This document shows positions 46,722 through 56,776 of a stretch of 64,000 nucleotides of DNA, piece after piece; positions within the stretch are counted from its first letter, which is position 1; every line of letters starts with the position of its first letter. The position numbers and the translations under genes were made by a program. Location: assembly GCA_023634235.1 (NCBI GenBank), contig JAMKCF010000019.1, positions 8,573,684 through 8,637,683 of the forward strand. The letters are read 5' to 3'. This DNA is from Pisaster brevispinus. Its lineage: Eukaryota > Echinodermata > Asteroidea > Forcipulatida > Asteriidae. Below the pieces are notes generated by a model. The model saw only the letters and a list, made by a program, of their open reading frames with translations, was not told the DNA's origin and made no database searches.

Positions 46722-46946
46722 TTATAAAGTGAATGTGTCAATACTGTACTTGGCGTACGCCCCATAAATAGTGCTAATATGCTGGACACCCTCGGCTTCT
46801 TGGCCCAATGTCCATGTAGCAGCATCAGGAGATGAAATGATTTTTGGAACAAATACCCAAGTTTTTGCAGAGATTTCCCCCTCAGATGTCACTTTACCAT
46901 TGCTCAATTGTGGAGAGCACATTAAAACGAAAATAAGCAAGCTCAT
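46722..46946 (-). CDS. possible small secreted-protein-like ORF, unidentified
   Basis: A 74-codon minus-strand frame starts MSLLIFVLMCSPQLSNG, which has the look of a signal peptide, and continues with a hydrophilic, well-mixed sequence ending YAKYSIDTFTL and TAA. No family recognised and no splice context seen; the opposite strand is also open for 61 codons, so it may be chance or a gene fragment. Confidence 0.22.
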   Translation of the reverse strand: MSLLIFVLMCSPQLSNGKVTSEGEISAKTWVFVPKIISSPDAATWTLGQEAEGVQHISTIYGAYAKYSIDTFTL

Positions 46947-47224
46947 TTTCGTGTAAGTTTATGAAAAATCTCAGAGCTGATAATCACTCGATTAAACATT
47001 GTCGGCACCATGATGTTTACTGAAGTTTGTTCATTGCCTTTATTCAAGGCGGTATTCATCACACACAGCGCCACCACCGCAGAACATGAACCAGCATGCA
47101 GCAATTAGCAGCACAGAGAAAAACAGCGCGCTGCAGTGACACGAAAAAAACTAGATAGGTAGTGCCACAGTTTCCATTCAAACTCCATCCATGGCAAAGT
47201 GAAGAAAACAAATTTAACTTGTTT

Positions 47225-47300
47225 TTGCAGCACATTAATCCAGAGGTCGCAGGTTCAAGTCCCACTTTAGTCAAACTTTCTTTGTTCTTTGGCCTTGTTA
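47225..47300 (+). mobile_element. right half of tRNA-Lys-like SINE head
   Basis: CATTAATCCAGAGGTCGCAG followed by GTTCAAGTCCCACTTTAGTC and TTTCTTTGTTCTTTGGCC matches the B-box half of the SINE heads at 25806 and 36742 (minus). Confidence 0.6.
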
Positions 47301-47307
47301 TTTGTAG

Positions 47308-47660
47308 GCAGGGAATACCTTTGGTTGTAAAGACCAGTTTCCTCACTTGGTGTATCCCAACATGAATGTAATAACAAACCTGTGAAAATTTGGGCTCAGT
47401 TAGTCGTCAAAGTTGCAAGAAAGTAGTGAAAGAAAAACACACTTGCTCCATAGAATTGTGTGCTTTGAAATGCCTAAGAAAGCCATCTTGCCTGAAGCCT
47501 TTCTCAGATTCTAATACTTGGGTGAAAAAATAGCTCTTTCTTCAATGCTACATTACTTCAAAGGGGGTAGTTTGTAACAATGTTTTATATATCAACAGTT
47601 CTCCAGTGCTCTTTACCAGGTAAATTTTTACTTATGAGTTGAAAAGTATACCCTGCATTT
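47308..47660 (+). mobile_element. DNA element of the 21734-22141 family, copy 2
   Basis: Shares AATACCTTTGGTTGTAAAGA, ATAACAAACCTGTGAAAATT, TTACTTCAAAGGGGGTAGTT and CTCTTTACCAGGTAAATTTT with the family. The right terminal repeat is not clear. Confidence 0.55.
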
Positions 47661-47989
47661 TAACAAGTGGTCTCAAAGTCTCTGTCTCTCAGAACAAATT
47701 AAGTTGGTCTTAGTGTTGGTCTCTTACAGCTAAATCTATTTATTAGACTCCCAGGTCTTGTTGTAATGTTTGTGAACTGACAAATGTGTCAATAATCACA
47801 ACATTTGGTGAATCAGTATTTGTACAAATTCTTGATACTTATGCCATCGCTGTTAACATTTTCTGCAAGTATCAGGACCTAAATGTAATAGTTGAATAAT
47901 TGCTCTTAATAGCATGACCAACGAATCACTAGATTTGTCATTTTGCATTTTCATGAAGTGGTGAGTCAAGATTTGCCACTTAAATTACA

Positions 47990-48375
47990 TGCAGAGTGTG
48001 GGTTCGAGTCCCGGTCGTGACAATTGTGTCCTTAAGCAAGACTCTTAACCACGATTGCTTCGTCCTTCGGATTGGACATAAAGCTGTTGGTGCGGTGTGT
48101 TGTGAAATGCACGTAAAAGAACCCAGTGCACTTATCGAAAAGAGAAGGGGTCTGCCCCGGTGTTCCTGGTTTGATTGGCTGCATATTGCGCCACAGCACC
48201 TTGTAAACCATTAAATAGTGCTATGTAAAGGAGTAGGTCTCATACTTCAAGCATAGCCCCCACATACATCCCTTGCATGAAAATACTGAATGTTGAAGGC
48301 TTTGAGGCTTTTTTGAGTGTCACTGAGTGACGGATGTGAGCGTTATAAATATGAAGCTACTATTATTATTATACT
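47990..48375 (+). mobile_element. SINE, best-preserved copy, with ATT tail
   Basis: Starts with a B box (GGGTTCGAGTCCCGGTCGTG), then the body TGTCCTTAAGCAAGACTCTT, CGTCCTTCGGATTGGACATA, AAAGAACCCAGTGCACTTAT, GGGGTCTGCCCCGGTGTTCC and CGCCACAGCACCTTG, and ends at an ATT microsatellite (48360-48372). Partial relatives lie at 20146, 25900 and 37945. Confidence 0.75.
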
Positions 48376-49220
48376 ACACTGTATGTAGCCCTGGCACGGT
48401 GCTAAACATGTGTGGTGTGTCTTTGTGTTTTCACAATTGGTGAATCTGTTGACAAAAGTTTTCATGAACTGGCAAATCTCAACATGCAGTAGTTTGTACA
48501 AAACGCTCTCAGTGTGTGTCTCTTGGCTTCATTTTCAAGAAGTGACGAATGTGTTTAGGAATTAAGAACTTATCAAAATAGTTGCATGATTAAAAACATA
48601 TTGACAGTTCCGTATAACTGTAGAAGTCCGCTTTAGTTTAGTATTAAAATTTAAAAGAAAACAGTAGTTAAAAAAATTGTTCAACTTCAAACGCATTTTA
48701 CTCTATAAATGACATTTTTGGTGTAGTGCAGGTATGCCACTGCTATAAACAGTGACGAATTGTACATAGTTTAAAGTAAGATTACAAATTTCAGCCAACT
48801 TTTGGGGAGCAGCTGAAATAAATTTTTCAAATAAACATACACAATTGTTGAGAATTGTTGACATTATTGTGGTTAAGAGTAAAATTTTGAGTCAATTTCA
48901 ACAAAAGCTGATAAACTGTTGGTGGATAGGTGTCGATGTTGAGAATAGCATTTTGTTAAAATTCAGTGAGTTAATTTTTTACCTAGACCCCTTCACCTTG
49001 AATACCCAAGGAAACAAATGCAACTTTTTTGGGGGCTCTTTTTTGCAAAGAAACTTCACCCATCTGCCTCATTTCTTTGCATGCACAGCGTGTGCACTGA
49101 TTGAAGAGCACTTTGACATGCTCTTAGGGTGTGATAAAGTGCTAAGAACTGCGTTTTATTATTGTTGATCATTGTCATTTTAAGAAGGAAAGTATGTAAC
49201 TCACTGATTTCTTTTTGTAG

Positions 49221-49313
49221 ATGAGCAAACAAGATGTGACTGTTACCTCCAATAATCTGTCAGCTATGAGCAGGCGGAGTGAGATCACATGCAGCAGAGA
49301 AAATCACAATTAG
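49221..49313 (+). other. exon-like block, unidentified
   Basis: Preceded by CTTTTTGTAG and followed by TTAG|GTAAGC. Its only open frame starts ATG at once (MSKQDVTVTSNNLSAMSRRS, EITCSRENHN) and stops exactly at the donor. It may be a terminal or non-coding exon of the unit starting near 46.2 kb. Confidence 0.3.
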
Positions 49314-51699
49314 GTAAGCAGTACTTTTTTCCAATCTAAGAGAGGCTTATAAACCCTTGATTTGTTTTATCAACTGTTCCAAAAATGTATGCAATTGTCA
49401 TTGACAATACTTCCCACACTCATTGAAAAGTCCTGGAATTTTTATTTTTTTTGAAATGGAGTAATAGAAAATTACTATTCCATGGAAAAAGTCAATGGAA
49501 AGTCCTGGAATATTGCACAACCCACAGATAGTGATACAGAGGTCTAATATCTGGCTTTGGAAATCTTCCAGTTTGCATTTCTACATGTGTGCCTTCTTTT
49601 ATTTCTGTGTTTTTGATGATACGTCAATGCCCATTTACTTGTTAGTTACATGTTCAGTTCAACATAACGTAGTTCCCAGAGAGTGGTTTTGTCTTAAACT
49701 GGAAAGCTGAAAAGGTATGGCGAATATTGTTAGGAATGAGACCATGGACTTCTTTGTATAGTAACTAGTTGTGCCTTATTTCTGTGAACAGCCCGTTCAT
49801 CCCAATTTAGTTGATTCCAAATATTTGTCAAACTACTTTTCCGGAGATCCATTTTTGATGAACCTAGCAGCTCTCTTCTGCACTTTTTTTTGTAGTGGTC
49901 ACTCAGTAATGGGGACTGTCCAGGTACTAAGCTTTGCATATTGGTCTTGGTTTCCACTCCTGTAGTGGTTTGAGACTGGAACTGGTCTTGGTCTAAGGGG
50001 CCGTCCAAAAGGTCTTGAAAAATTGTACTGTACGACCTTGATGTTGAAAACTTTAATTTGCCCTGAAGTCTGGATCACTGACAGTTGAGGTCAAACAAAT
50101 TTCACTGATTCTAGTTGGAGAGTGACAGTATTTTATTTAGTGTCTTATCTTGATATTGATAATGGCTGCACAAATCGCCCCAGATGCGGCTCTTGAGTTG
50201 TACACGTAGCCCCTTGTGCATCTCTAAATTTTGCACATTTCCATCTGCAGCCATTTTTAATTTACATAGGTAGTAAATAGATTGTCTGTAGCCATCGATG
50301 TTTGCGTAGTCTTAGCCAGAGGGGTGTCTGGGTGTCTTTTGGACGCCCTGTAACTGCCTGTTTTAAATTTGGACACCCTGTTTTATCTGTCATTTACATA
50401 GCATTGTAAGTGAAAAATGTGGACACCAAGTTTTCAAAATTCCAGCAAATTTGCACACCCTTTTACCAAATCTAAAACCTTGCTTGTTTGTTTGTGGCAT
50501 TTGGAAATATTAGATGAGTGTTTGGTGGGTTTGAATTAGTCAACTTGCAGTCATGACAAATTGTTTGGAATAAGACCAAGGACTTCTTTGTGTAGTAACT
50601 AGTTGTGCCTTGTTCTGTGAACAGCCAGTTCATCCCAATTTAGTTGATTCCAAATATTTGTCAAACTACTTTTCCAGAGATCCATTTTTGATGAACCTAG
50701 CAGCACTCTTCTGCACTTTTTTTTGTAGTGGTCACTCAGTAATGGGGACTGTTCAGGAACTAAGCTTTGCATATTGGTCTTGGTTTCCACTCCTGTTGTG
50801 GTTTGTGACTTGGAACTGGTCTTGGTCTAAGTGGCCGTCCAAAGGGTCTTAAAAATTGTACTGTATGACCTTGATGTTGAAAACTTTAATTTGCCCTGAA
50901 GTCTAGATCACTGACAGTTGAGGTCAAACAAATTTCACTGATTCTAGATGGAGAGTGACAGTATTTTATTTAGTGTCTTATCTTGATATTGATAGTGGCT
51001 GCACAAATTGCCCCAGATGCGGCAGTTGACATGTACATGGGGTAGAGCCCCTTGTGCATCTCTACGTTTTGCACATTTCCAGCATGATCTTAAAGCTGGA
51101 ACATCTGCAGCCATTTTTAATTTACATAGGTAGTAAATAGATTGTCTGTAGCCATCGTTGTTTGCATCGTGTTAGCCAGAGGGGTGTCTGGGTGTCTTTT
51201 GGACGCCCTGTTTTAAATTTGGACACCCTCTTTTGTATGTGAACAATGTGGACACCAAGTTTTCAAATTCCAGCAAATTTGGACACCCTTTTACCAAATC
51301 TAAAACCTTGCTTGTTTGTTTGTGGCATTTGGAAATATTAGATGAGTGTTTGGTGGGTTTGAGTTGGTCAACTTGCAGCTATGACAAATTGTTTGGAATG
51401 AGACCAAGGACTTCTTTGTGTAGTAACTAGTTGTGCCTTGTTTCTGTTAACAGCCAGTTCATCCCAATTTCGTTGATTCCAAATATTTGTCAAACTACTT
51501 TTCTGGAGATCCATTTTTGATGAACCTAGCAACACTTTTCTGCACTTTTTTTTGTAGTGGTCACTCAGTAATGGCAGGCCTTCATTTTAATAAATCTGAG
51601 GAGAGCTGCGCATCGCTCTCCTTAAATCAAAAGGTGAATTAAGGAGAGCGATTTTAAAATCGCTCTCCTTAAATCAAAACAATGAATTAAGGAGAGTGA

Positions 51700-51902
51700 T
51701 GTTGCGTAGACGAGCAGTAAAGCAGAAATGTCAAGGACGAGTAACTGTTATCAATATCAGAACGGTGTCTGGCTTTATTATGTACTTAGAGGAGATCAAG
51801 ATCAAACTAGTCATGTCAGAGAACATACTCAGGATGAGAACGTATAGTAAACAATGTGGTCTAGAGGGCGCTATTTAACTTGTCTAAGTCCCCTACTCAA
51901 CA
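51700..51902 (-). repeat. 3' LTR of the Gypsy element (203 bp)
   Basis: On the minus strand it runs TGTTGAGTAGGGG...CTACGCAACA. Contains CTAGAGGGCGCTATTT (plus strand, about 51861). Same length as the 5' LTR. Confidence 0.95.
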
Positions 51903-52300
51903 TCCTCCCTTTTTTTTTTTTTTTTTTTTTTTAAAGCATGAACTTTGGAGCACCCCAAAATGTTTTCATTTTTTTCCTTAGACACTGTGGAGTTAATTAC
52001 CTCCAAAAGAAAAAAATGAATAGAGAGGTGAAAAGAAAAAAAAAAAAACGTTGTTGTTTTTTAAACAATCAAAAACAGAAATTCCTTGCTAAGCGAGCCT
52101 TCGAAAAATAGAAGAAAACAGATTTGCAGTGTATTAAACAAAATGCGTAAATTATCATGTGACCTTTACATGAATGTCAATCGGGAAATAAAGTAATTTT
52201 GCCACAAAAAAGTCTTTTAAAACGAGGCTTTGTTGAACTGTGTCCCTAAATGTCTTTTCCATAATATGAACTTCATGTAGCAGTCCAAATCTTAAACAGT

Positions 52301-55300
52301 TCAGTTTCGAACATAATCCTTCAGATAGCTTGGTTCTTTATGGATTCTGTCACTTTTCCGGATTGCCTGTTCTAGAATGGGTGGTTTTGCGTGAGCTTTG
52401 GGTCCTTGATCAGTGTTCGACATTGGGTTGACTTTGCCATGGGTGTCCAACTGCGGGATTTGGCGAGGTAGTGGTTTGGTTCCAGAGCTGGTGTGTGGCA
52501 TCCATGGTGGTGGTGTGTGTTTGGGCAGTTCAACCTTGGTAGGACGAATTTGTACTCGGTTTCGACGATACAAGCCATTGTTTTGTCCTTCAACCATATA
52601 AGTGCGATCACCCGCAACTTCAACAATTTTGCCAAGGATCCAGCGGTCATGTTCCTTAAGCTCAAAGTAAACTGACTGGCCGAGATGGAGTTGCGGTAGA
52701 TCATGAGCTCTGCGATCGTGGTATTGTTTCACAGCACTTCTGCGTTTAGCTTTTTGTCTCACAACATCTGGGTCACGGTGATCCTTCTGAAAACGTGGAA
52801 GCATGGTACGGGGTTTATAGCCAAAAATCATCTCAGCTGGGCTCTTGCCAGTGTCTGCACGGGGGGTATTGCGCTGTTCCAACAACGCGATGTTTGGATC
52901 GGTCCCATCTTTGCCTACTTTCATTATCAGGTGTTTGGCTACTTTCACTGCTGCTTCAGCTTTCCCATTAGCACTGTGATGGCCTGGGGAGGATCGAACA
53001 TGAATAATTCCCCAGTCCTTTAAAAAGTTCTGGAACTCTCCTGATGTGAATTGCGAACCAGAGTCCGTAGTGAGCACTCTAGGAATACCAAATCGAGCAA
53101 ACTGCTTTTTGTACAGAGATATCAATTTCGTGCTAGTGGTGGTCTGCAACTGATCAACTTCAATGAAGTTAGAATAGTAGTCAACGGTTGCTAAGTATTG
53201 ACGGCCTTTCGCCTCAAAGATATCACTTGCAATTTTGTCCCATGGGCCATTGCCATCATCTTGTGGCTTAAGTGTCTCCCTCAGGTTACGAGGTCTCAGC
53301 TCTTGACAGGGTTCGCATGTATCCACGAGCTGCTTGATGTCTTTTGCCATATTGGGCCAAAAAACGAGGGATCGTGCACGGCGTATCATGCTATTGTAGC
53401 CCATGTGAGCAGAGTGTAATCTCTTCATAATGTCACGCCTCAGACATTTGGGAATTATGACAGCTTCGCCTTTGAGGATAACTCCATCCTCATAACTGAG
53501 TACATCCCTGATGTCATAGTATGGACGTGCATCATTTGGTACCTGGCACTTGGCATTGGGCCATCCATCTAGAATGAGTGACTGCAGTGTTTTCAATGCC
53601 ATGTCCCTGGATGTAGCTTCCTTGACCTCTTGTAGTCTGGCATCAGATATGTCAGGAAAAAAAGTGATTGCCAAAATGCGAGGTCGGAGGTCAGGTGAGT
53701 CAATGTAGGCACGACTTAGGGTGTCAGCAATGACAAGTTCTGACCCCTTGAGAAAGTGAAAATCCATATCGTAACGATGGACTCTCATCATGAGGGCTTG
53801 TAGTCGTTTAGGAGCCTGACTGAGTGGCTTTCTTATGATAGATGCAAGTGGCTTATGATCATTCTGGACTGTTACCTTAGTACCGTAGGTATATTGATCA
53901 AAGCGCTCAAGCCCAAAAACCACAGCCAGTAGTTCCTTTTCAATTTGTGCCCAGTTCCGTTCAGTAGTAGTGAGTGTACGAGATGCATACTCTACAGGTC
54001 TCCCACCTTGTAGCAGTACAGCTCCAATACCATCCTTGCTGCTGTCTACTTGGAGTACAATGTCCTTATTCGAGTCAAAATATGCAAGCACTGGAGTGGT
54101 AGACAGCTTTTGTTTCACAGTTTCCAGTGCAATATCACAAGCAGTAGACCAATTCCACTCGGTGTCCTTTCTAGTTAGGGCTCTGATTGGCTCGAGATCG
54201 GCAGCAAGGTTGGGTAGGAATTTTGCCATATACTGCACCATTCCACACAAACGTTTCACTCCCTGGATGTCTGTTGGGTGCGGCATCTTAAGCACGGCCT
54301 CCACTTTGGATTTGTCAACTTTCACACCGTGATCAGTGAAACGATGACCATGAAACTGGATTTCAGATTTTCCAATTTCCTTTTTGGCATCATTAAGTAT
54401 GATGTGCTGTGCTTTGCACCTCTGGTACAACTTTGCGAGTTTCACATCATTGTCTTTGATGGCTTCACTTTTTGTTTTTCCACATCCTGCAATTATAATG
54501 TCATCTGCAATCGTGAACACACCGTCAAGTCCACTCAGCGCATCCATGAGTTTACGCTGAAAGATCTCGCTGCTTACCTTCAGTCCGAAAGGCAATCTAG
54601 CCCAGCGAAAGCGTCCAAATGGAGTGATCATTGTCGTAAGCTTACTGGATTCCTCATCCAGTCTAACATGCCAGAAAGCTTCCTTTACATCAAGTTTACT
54701 GAACACTTTAGCATCATGTAGCATTGGCAGTACGTCATCAACAGTAGGTAACTTATAATGCTCTCTCATGAGTGCTTCATTGAGTGGTTGCGGGTCAATG
54801 CAAATGCGTAGTTTGCCATTAGATTTTCGGACAACAGCCATCTGACTTACCCACTGGGTAGGTTCGGTGACAGGGATGAGTACACCGCGTTCCACAAGAT
54901 TGTCAAGTTCTGTATGAACATCTCCTCGAAGTGCAATAGGTATTTTGCGACAAGGCAATGTTCGAGGTTTTCTTGTCGGATCGACTTGGAGTCCAGCCAA
55001 TCCAAGATCACCCAGGGGCTGGTTTGTCAGGCTAGTGATGCCCGCAATGAATCGATCTTTGTTGACAGTTATCAGGTGCATGTCAGTCATTGTTTTCAAA
55101 CCTAGCAAGCAGTTCAGATTATTTGGCACAACAATAAAAACTGCAGTGTGGTGTTCTCCAGTCCGAACATTCAGTATAGGGATCTTCGCTTCCCCTAGAG
55201 GTTTGACCTTTGTGTCATTCCACATTACTAGTTTCACTTTAGTTGACTGAACTTGTTCCTTATGAACAAATCTCTGACAGATAGTGTTGACCTCTGCACC

Positions 55301-56281
55301 TGTGTCCATCTGAAAGCGAATATGGCAGCCATTTACTCCCAACTTGGCTGTGAGAATTTTTCGCCTTTTGTTGTTTACGTTTGCGAGGTACGCATCATAT
55401 TCGTCGTCAGAGTCAGTATAAGCATCGTAGTTGTCATGCACTGTGTGTACCTTTGTTTTCTTGCATTTGGCCTTAAAGTGATTTTTTCCTTTGCAATTGG
55501 TACATGTTTTGCCCCAATCAGGACAGTCCTCTTTTTTCATCACATGAGTCAATCCACAGAAATTACACTCACGCTTTTGAGGCGCAGTATAGCGTGTCTT
55601 TCTGTTGTCAGAGGGTGGCTTAGGTTTAGCAGCAGCTTTCCGTGTTGCCTGCTTTGTAGTTGATCTCTGTTGTGATCCACGGACTTTCTTTATTGAAGTT
55701 GCCTCCCCAAACTCTCGCCTCAATATTTTTCCTTGCGTGTTGGCGTTCTCAGCAGCCTTGCAAATATTGATGCACAGATCCAGAGTTAGTTTGGGCTCTC
55801 GTAGTAACAGCTTTTGTGTTTCCTGTTCACGGATTCCTAGCACAATGCGATCTCTTAGGATAGAATCTTGCGAGTCAGCGTGATAATTGCAAGTTTTCAT
55901 GAGGCCACGAATTGCTGCAATGAAGGATTCAACTGATTCTCCCTCTTTTTGTTCCCTTTTATTGAACAAGAACCTTTCATAAGTCTCATTCACTTCACCA
56001 ACTGCAAAAGAGTCAAACTTTGCAAGAATTTCCTCTGTACTACGAACATCTTCAGTAGTGTCGAATTGAAACCCATTATAGATTTTCAGACCTTCATCAC
56101 CAAGTGTATGAAGTAACAGTGCAACTTGGTAAGCTCGATCATGAGTAGCAAGCTTTGTGATCACAGCATAGTTCATCCACTTTTGCTTAAATAGCCTCCA
56201 ACTTTCTGAGAGGTGCTTCGCAGTCCCAAAATCTGGTGGATGTGGTGGTTTGATTCCACTAACTGGTGCTACTGTAGCCAT
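52301..56281 (-). CDS. Gag-Pol polyprotein of the Gypsy/Mag-like retrotransposon, intact
   Basis: An uninterrupted frame of 1342 codons opens at 56329; the ATG at 56281 (codon 17, start MATVAPVSG) is the more likely start, giving 1326 residues. Numbered from 56329: gag helices to about 240; two zinc knuckles, an atypical CX2CX3HX6C at 255-269 and a normal CX2CX4HX4C at 276-289; aspartic protease motif DTGA at 342-345; reverse transcriptase about 470-660 with KLDV and IADD (Asp609/610); RNase H-like about 740-870; integrase HHCC zinc site (H972, H975, C1005, C1008) and D1036, D1089, E1125, with DD35E spacing. No chromodomain recognised. Gag and Pol are fused in one frame without a shift. The key residues all look present, so it may be competent; this is inference. 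Confidence 0.95.
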   Translation of the reverse strand: MATVAPVSGIKPPHPPDFGTAKHLSESWRLFKQKWMNYAVITKLATHDRAYQVALLLHTLGDEGLKIYNGFQFDTTEDVRSTEEILAKFDSFAVGEVNETYERFLFNKREQKEGESVESFIAAIRGLMKTCNYHADSQDSILRDRIVLGIREQETQKLLLREPKLTLDLCINICKAAENANTQGKILRREFGEATSIKKVRGSQQRSTTKQATRKAAAKPKPPSDNRKTRYTAPQKRECNFCGLTHVMKKEDCPDWGKTCTNCKGKNHFKAKCKKTKVHTVHDNYDAYTDSDDEYDAYLANVNNKRRKILTAKLGVNGCHIRFQMDTGAEVNTICQRFVHKEQVQSTKVKLVMWNDTKVKPLGEAKIPILNVRTGEHHTAVFIVVPNNLNCLLGLKTMTDMHLITVNKDRFIAGITSLTNQPLGDLGLAGLQVDPTRKPRTLPCRKIPIALRGDVHTELDNLVERGVLIPVTEPTQWVSQMAVVRKSNGKLRICIDPQPLNEALMREHYKLPTVDDVLPMLHDAKVFSKLDVKEAFWHVRLDEESSKLTTMITPFGRFRWARLPFGLKVSSEIFQRKLMDALSGLDGVFTIADDIIIAGCGKTKSEAIKDNDVKLAKLYQRCKAQHIILNDAKKEIGKSEIQFHGHRFTDHGVKVDKSKVEAVLKMPHPTDIQGVKRLCGMVQYMAKFLPNLAADLEPIRALTRKDTEWNWSTACDIALETVKQKLSTTPVLAYFDSNKDIVLQVDSSKDGIGAVLLQGGRPVEYASRTLTTTERNWAQIEKELLAVVFGLERFDQYTYGTKVTVQNDHKPLASIIRKPLSQAPKRLQALMMRVHRYDMDFHFLKGSELVIADTLSRAYIDSPDLRPRILAITFFPDISDARLQEVKEATSRDMALKTLQSLILDGWPNAKCQVPNDARPYYDIRDVLSYEDGVILKGEAVIIPKCLRRDIMKRLHSAHMGYNSMIRRARSLVFWPNMAKDIKQLVDTCEPCQELRPRNLRETLKPQDDGNGPWDKIASDIFEAKGRQYLATVDYYSNFIEVDQLQTTTSTKLISLYKKQFARFGIPRVLTTDSGSQFTSGEFQNFLKDWGIIHVRSSPGHHSANGKAEAAVKVAKHLIMKVGKDGTDPNIALLEQRNTPRADTGKSPAEMIFGYKPRTMLPRFQKDHRDPDVVRQKAKRRSAVKQYHDRRAHDLPQLHLGQSVYFELKEHDRWILGKIVEVAGDRTYMVEGQNNGLYRRNRVQIRPTKVELPKHTPPPWMPHTSSGTKPLPRQIPQLDTHGKVNPMSNTDQGPKAHAKPPILEQAIRKSDRIHKEPSYLKDYVRN

Positions 56282-56482
56282 GTCGACACTAGTTTTGTAT
56301 GTAGATAACTTCAGAATAGTCAGCAACAATACAGAGTAAGTCCGAGAACTTTATTGAACGTTGAACTGAATTAGTGGAGATCACGTGCGAAACATGTACA
56401 TACCGTTATGTTAGTCCGTAAATTGGCCACGGCGGATTTCCAGACCGGGCAACTTTTGTAGTCCTTTACACGAAAGTGACCT

Positions 56483-56497
56483 CCACCGCTGCCACCA
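56483..56497 (-). promoter_or_regulatory. primer-binding site, tRNA-Leu
   Basis: Directly abuts the 5' LTR; minus strand TGGTGGCAGCGGTGG is complementary to the 3' end of tRNA-Leu(AAG) including CCA. Used to prime minus-strand cDNA. Confidence 0.85.
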
Positions 56498-56700
56498 TGT
56501 TGCGTAGACGAGCAGTAAAGCAGAAATGTCAAGGACGAGTAACTGTTATCAATATCAGAACGGTGTCTGGCTTTATTATGTACTTAGAGGAGATCAAGAT
56601 CAAACTAGTCATGTCAGAGAACATACTCAGGATGAGAACGTATAGTAAACAATGTGGTCTAGAGGGCGCTATTTAACTTGTCTAAGTCCCCTACTCAACA
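56498..56700 (-). repeat. 5' LTR of the Gypsy element (203 bp)
   Basis: Same length and, as far as I can read, same sequence as 51700-51902. It should carry the promoter for the minus-strand gag-pol transcript. Confidence 0.95.
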
Positions 56701-56776
56701 AGTGATTTGCCCAACTCTTTGGCATTTTTATCTATTACAAAAATACTTCACCAATCCCGAGCGTGTATATCAATTA

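Larger units (their letters stand above)
51695..56705 (-). mobile_element. complete Ty3/Gypsy LTR retrotransposon, Mag-like, minus strand
   Basis: Two 203-bp LTRs (51700-51902 and 56498-56700), TG...CA ends, with target duplication AGTGA at 51695-51699 and 56701-56705. I see no difference between the LTRs by eye, which implies a very recent insertion. On the minus strand, the primer-binding site TGGTGGCAGCGGTGG (56497-56483) directly follows the 5' LTR and is complementary to the 3' end of a tRNA-Leu (AAG type). The polypurine tract, an A run then GGGAGGA, lies at 51903-51935 next to the 3' LTR. Total 5001 bp with one long gag-pol frame. Confidence 0.96.

Noticed and set aside
52372..56000. 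Many plus- and minus-strand frames of 60-147 codons overlapping the gag-pol region
   Set aside because: They are shadows of the single long gag-pol frame in other registers.
51695..56705. Endogenous retrovirus with envelope
   Set aside because: Only gag and pol domains are present; no envelope-like frame lies between the integrase and the 3' LTR.
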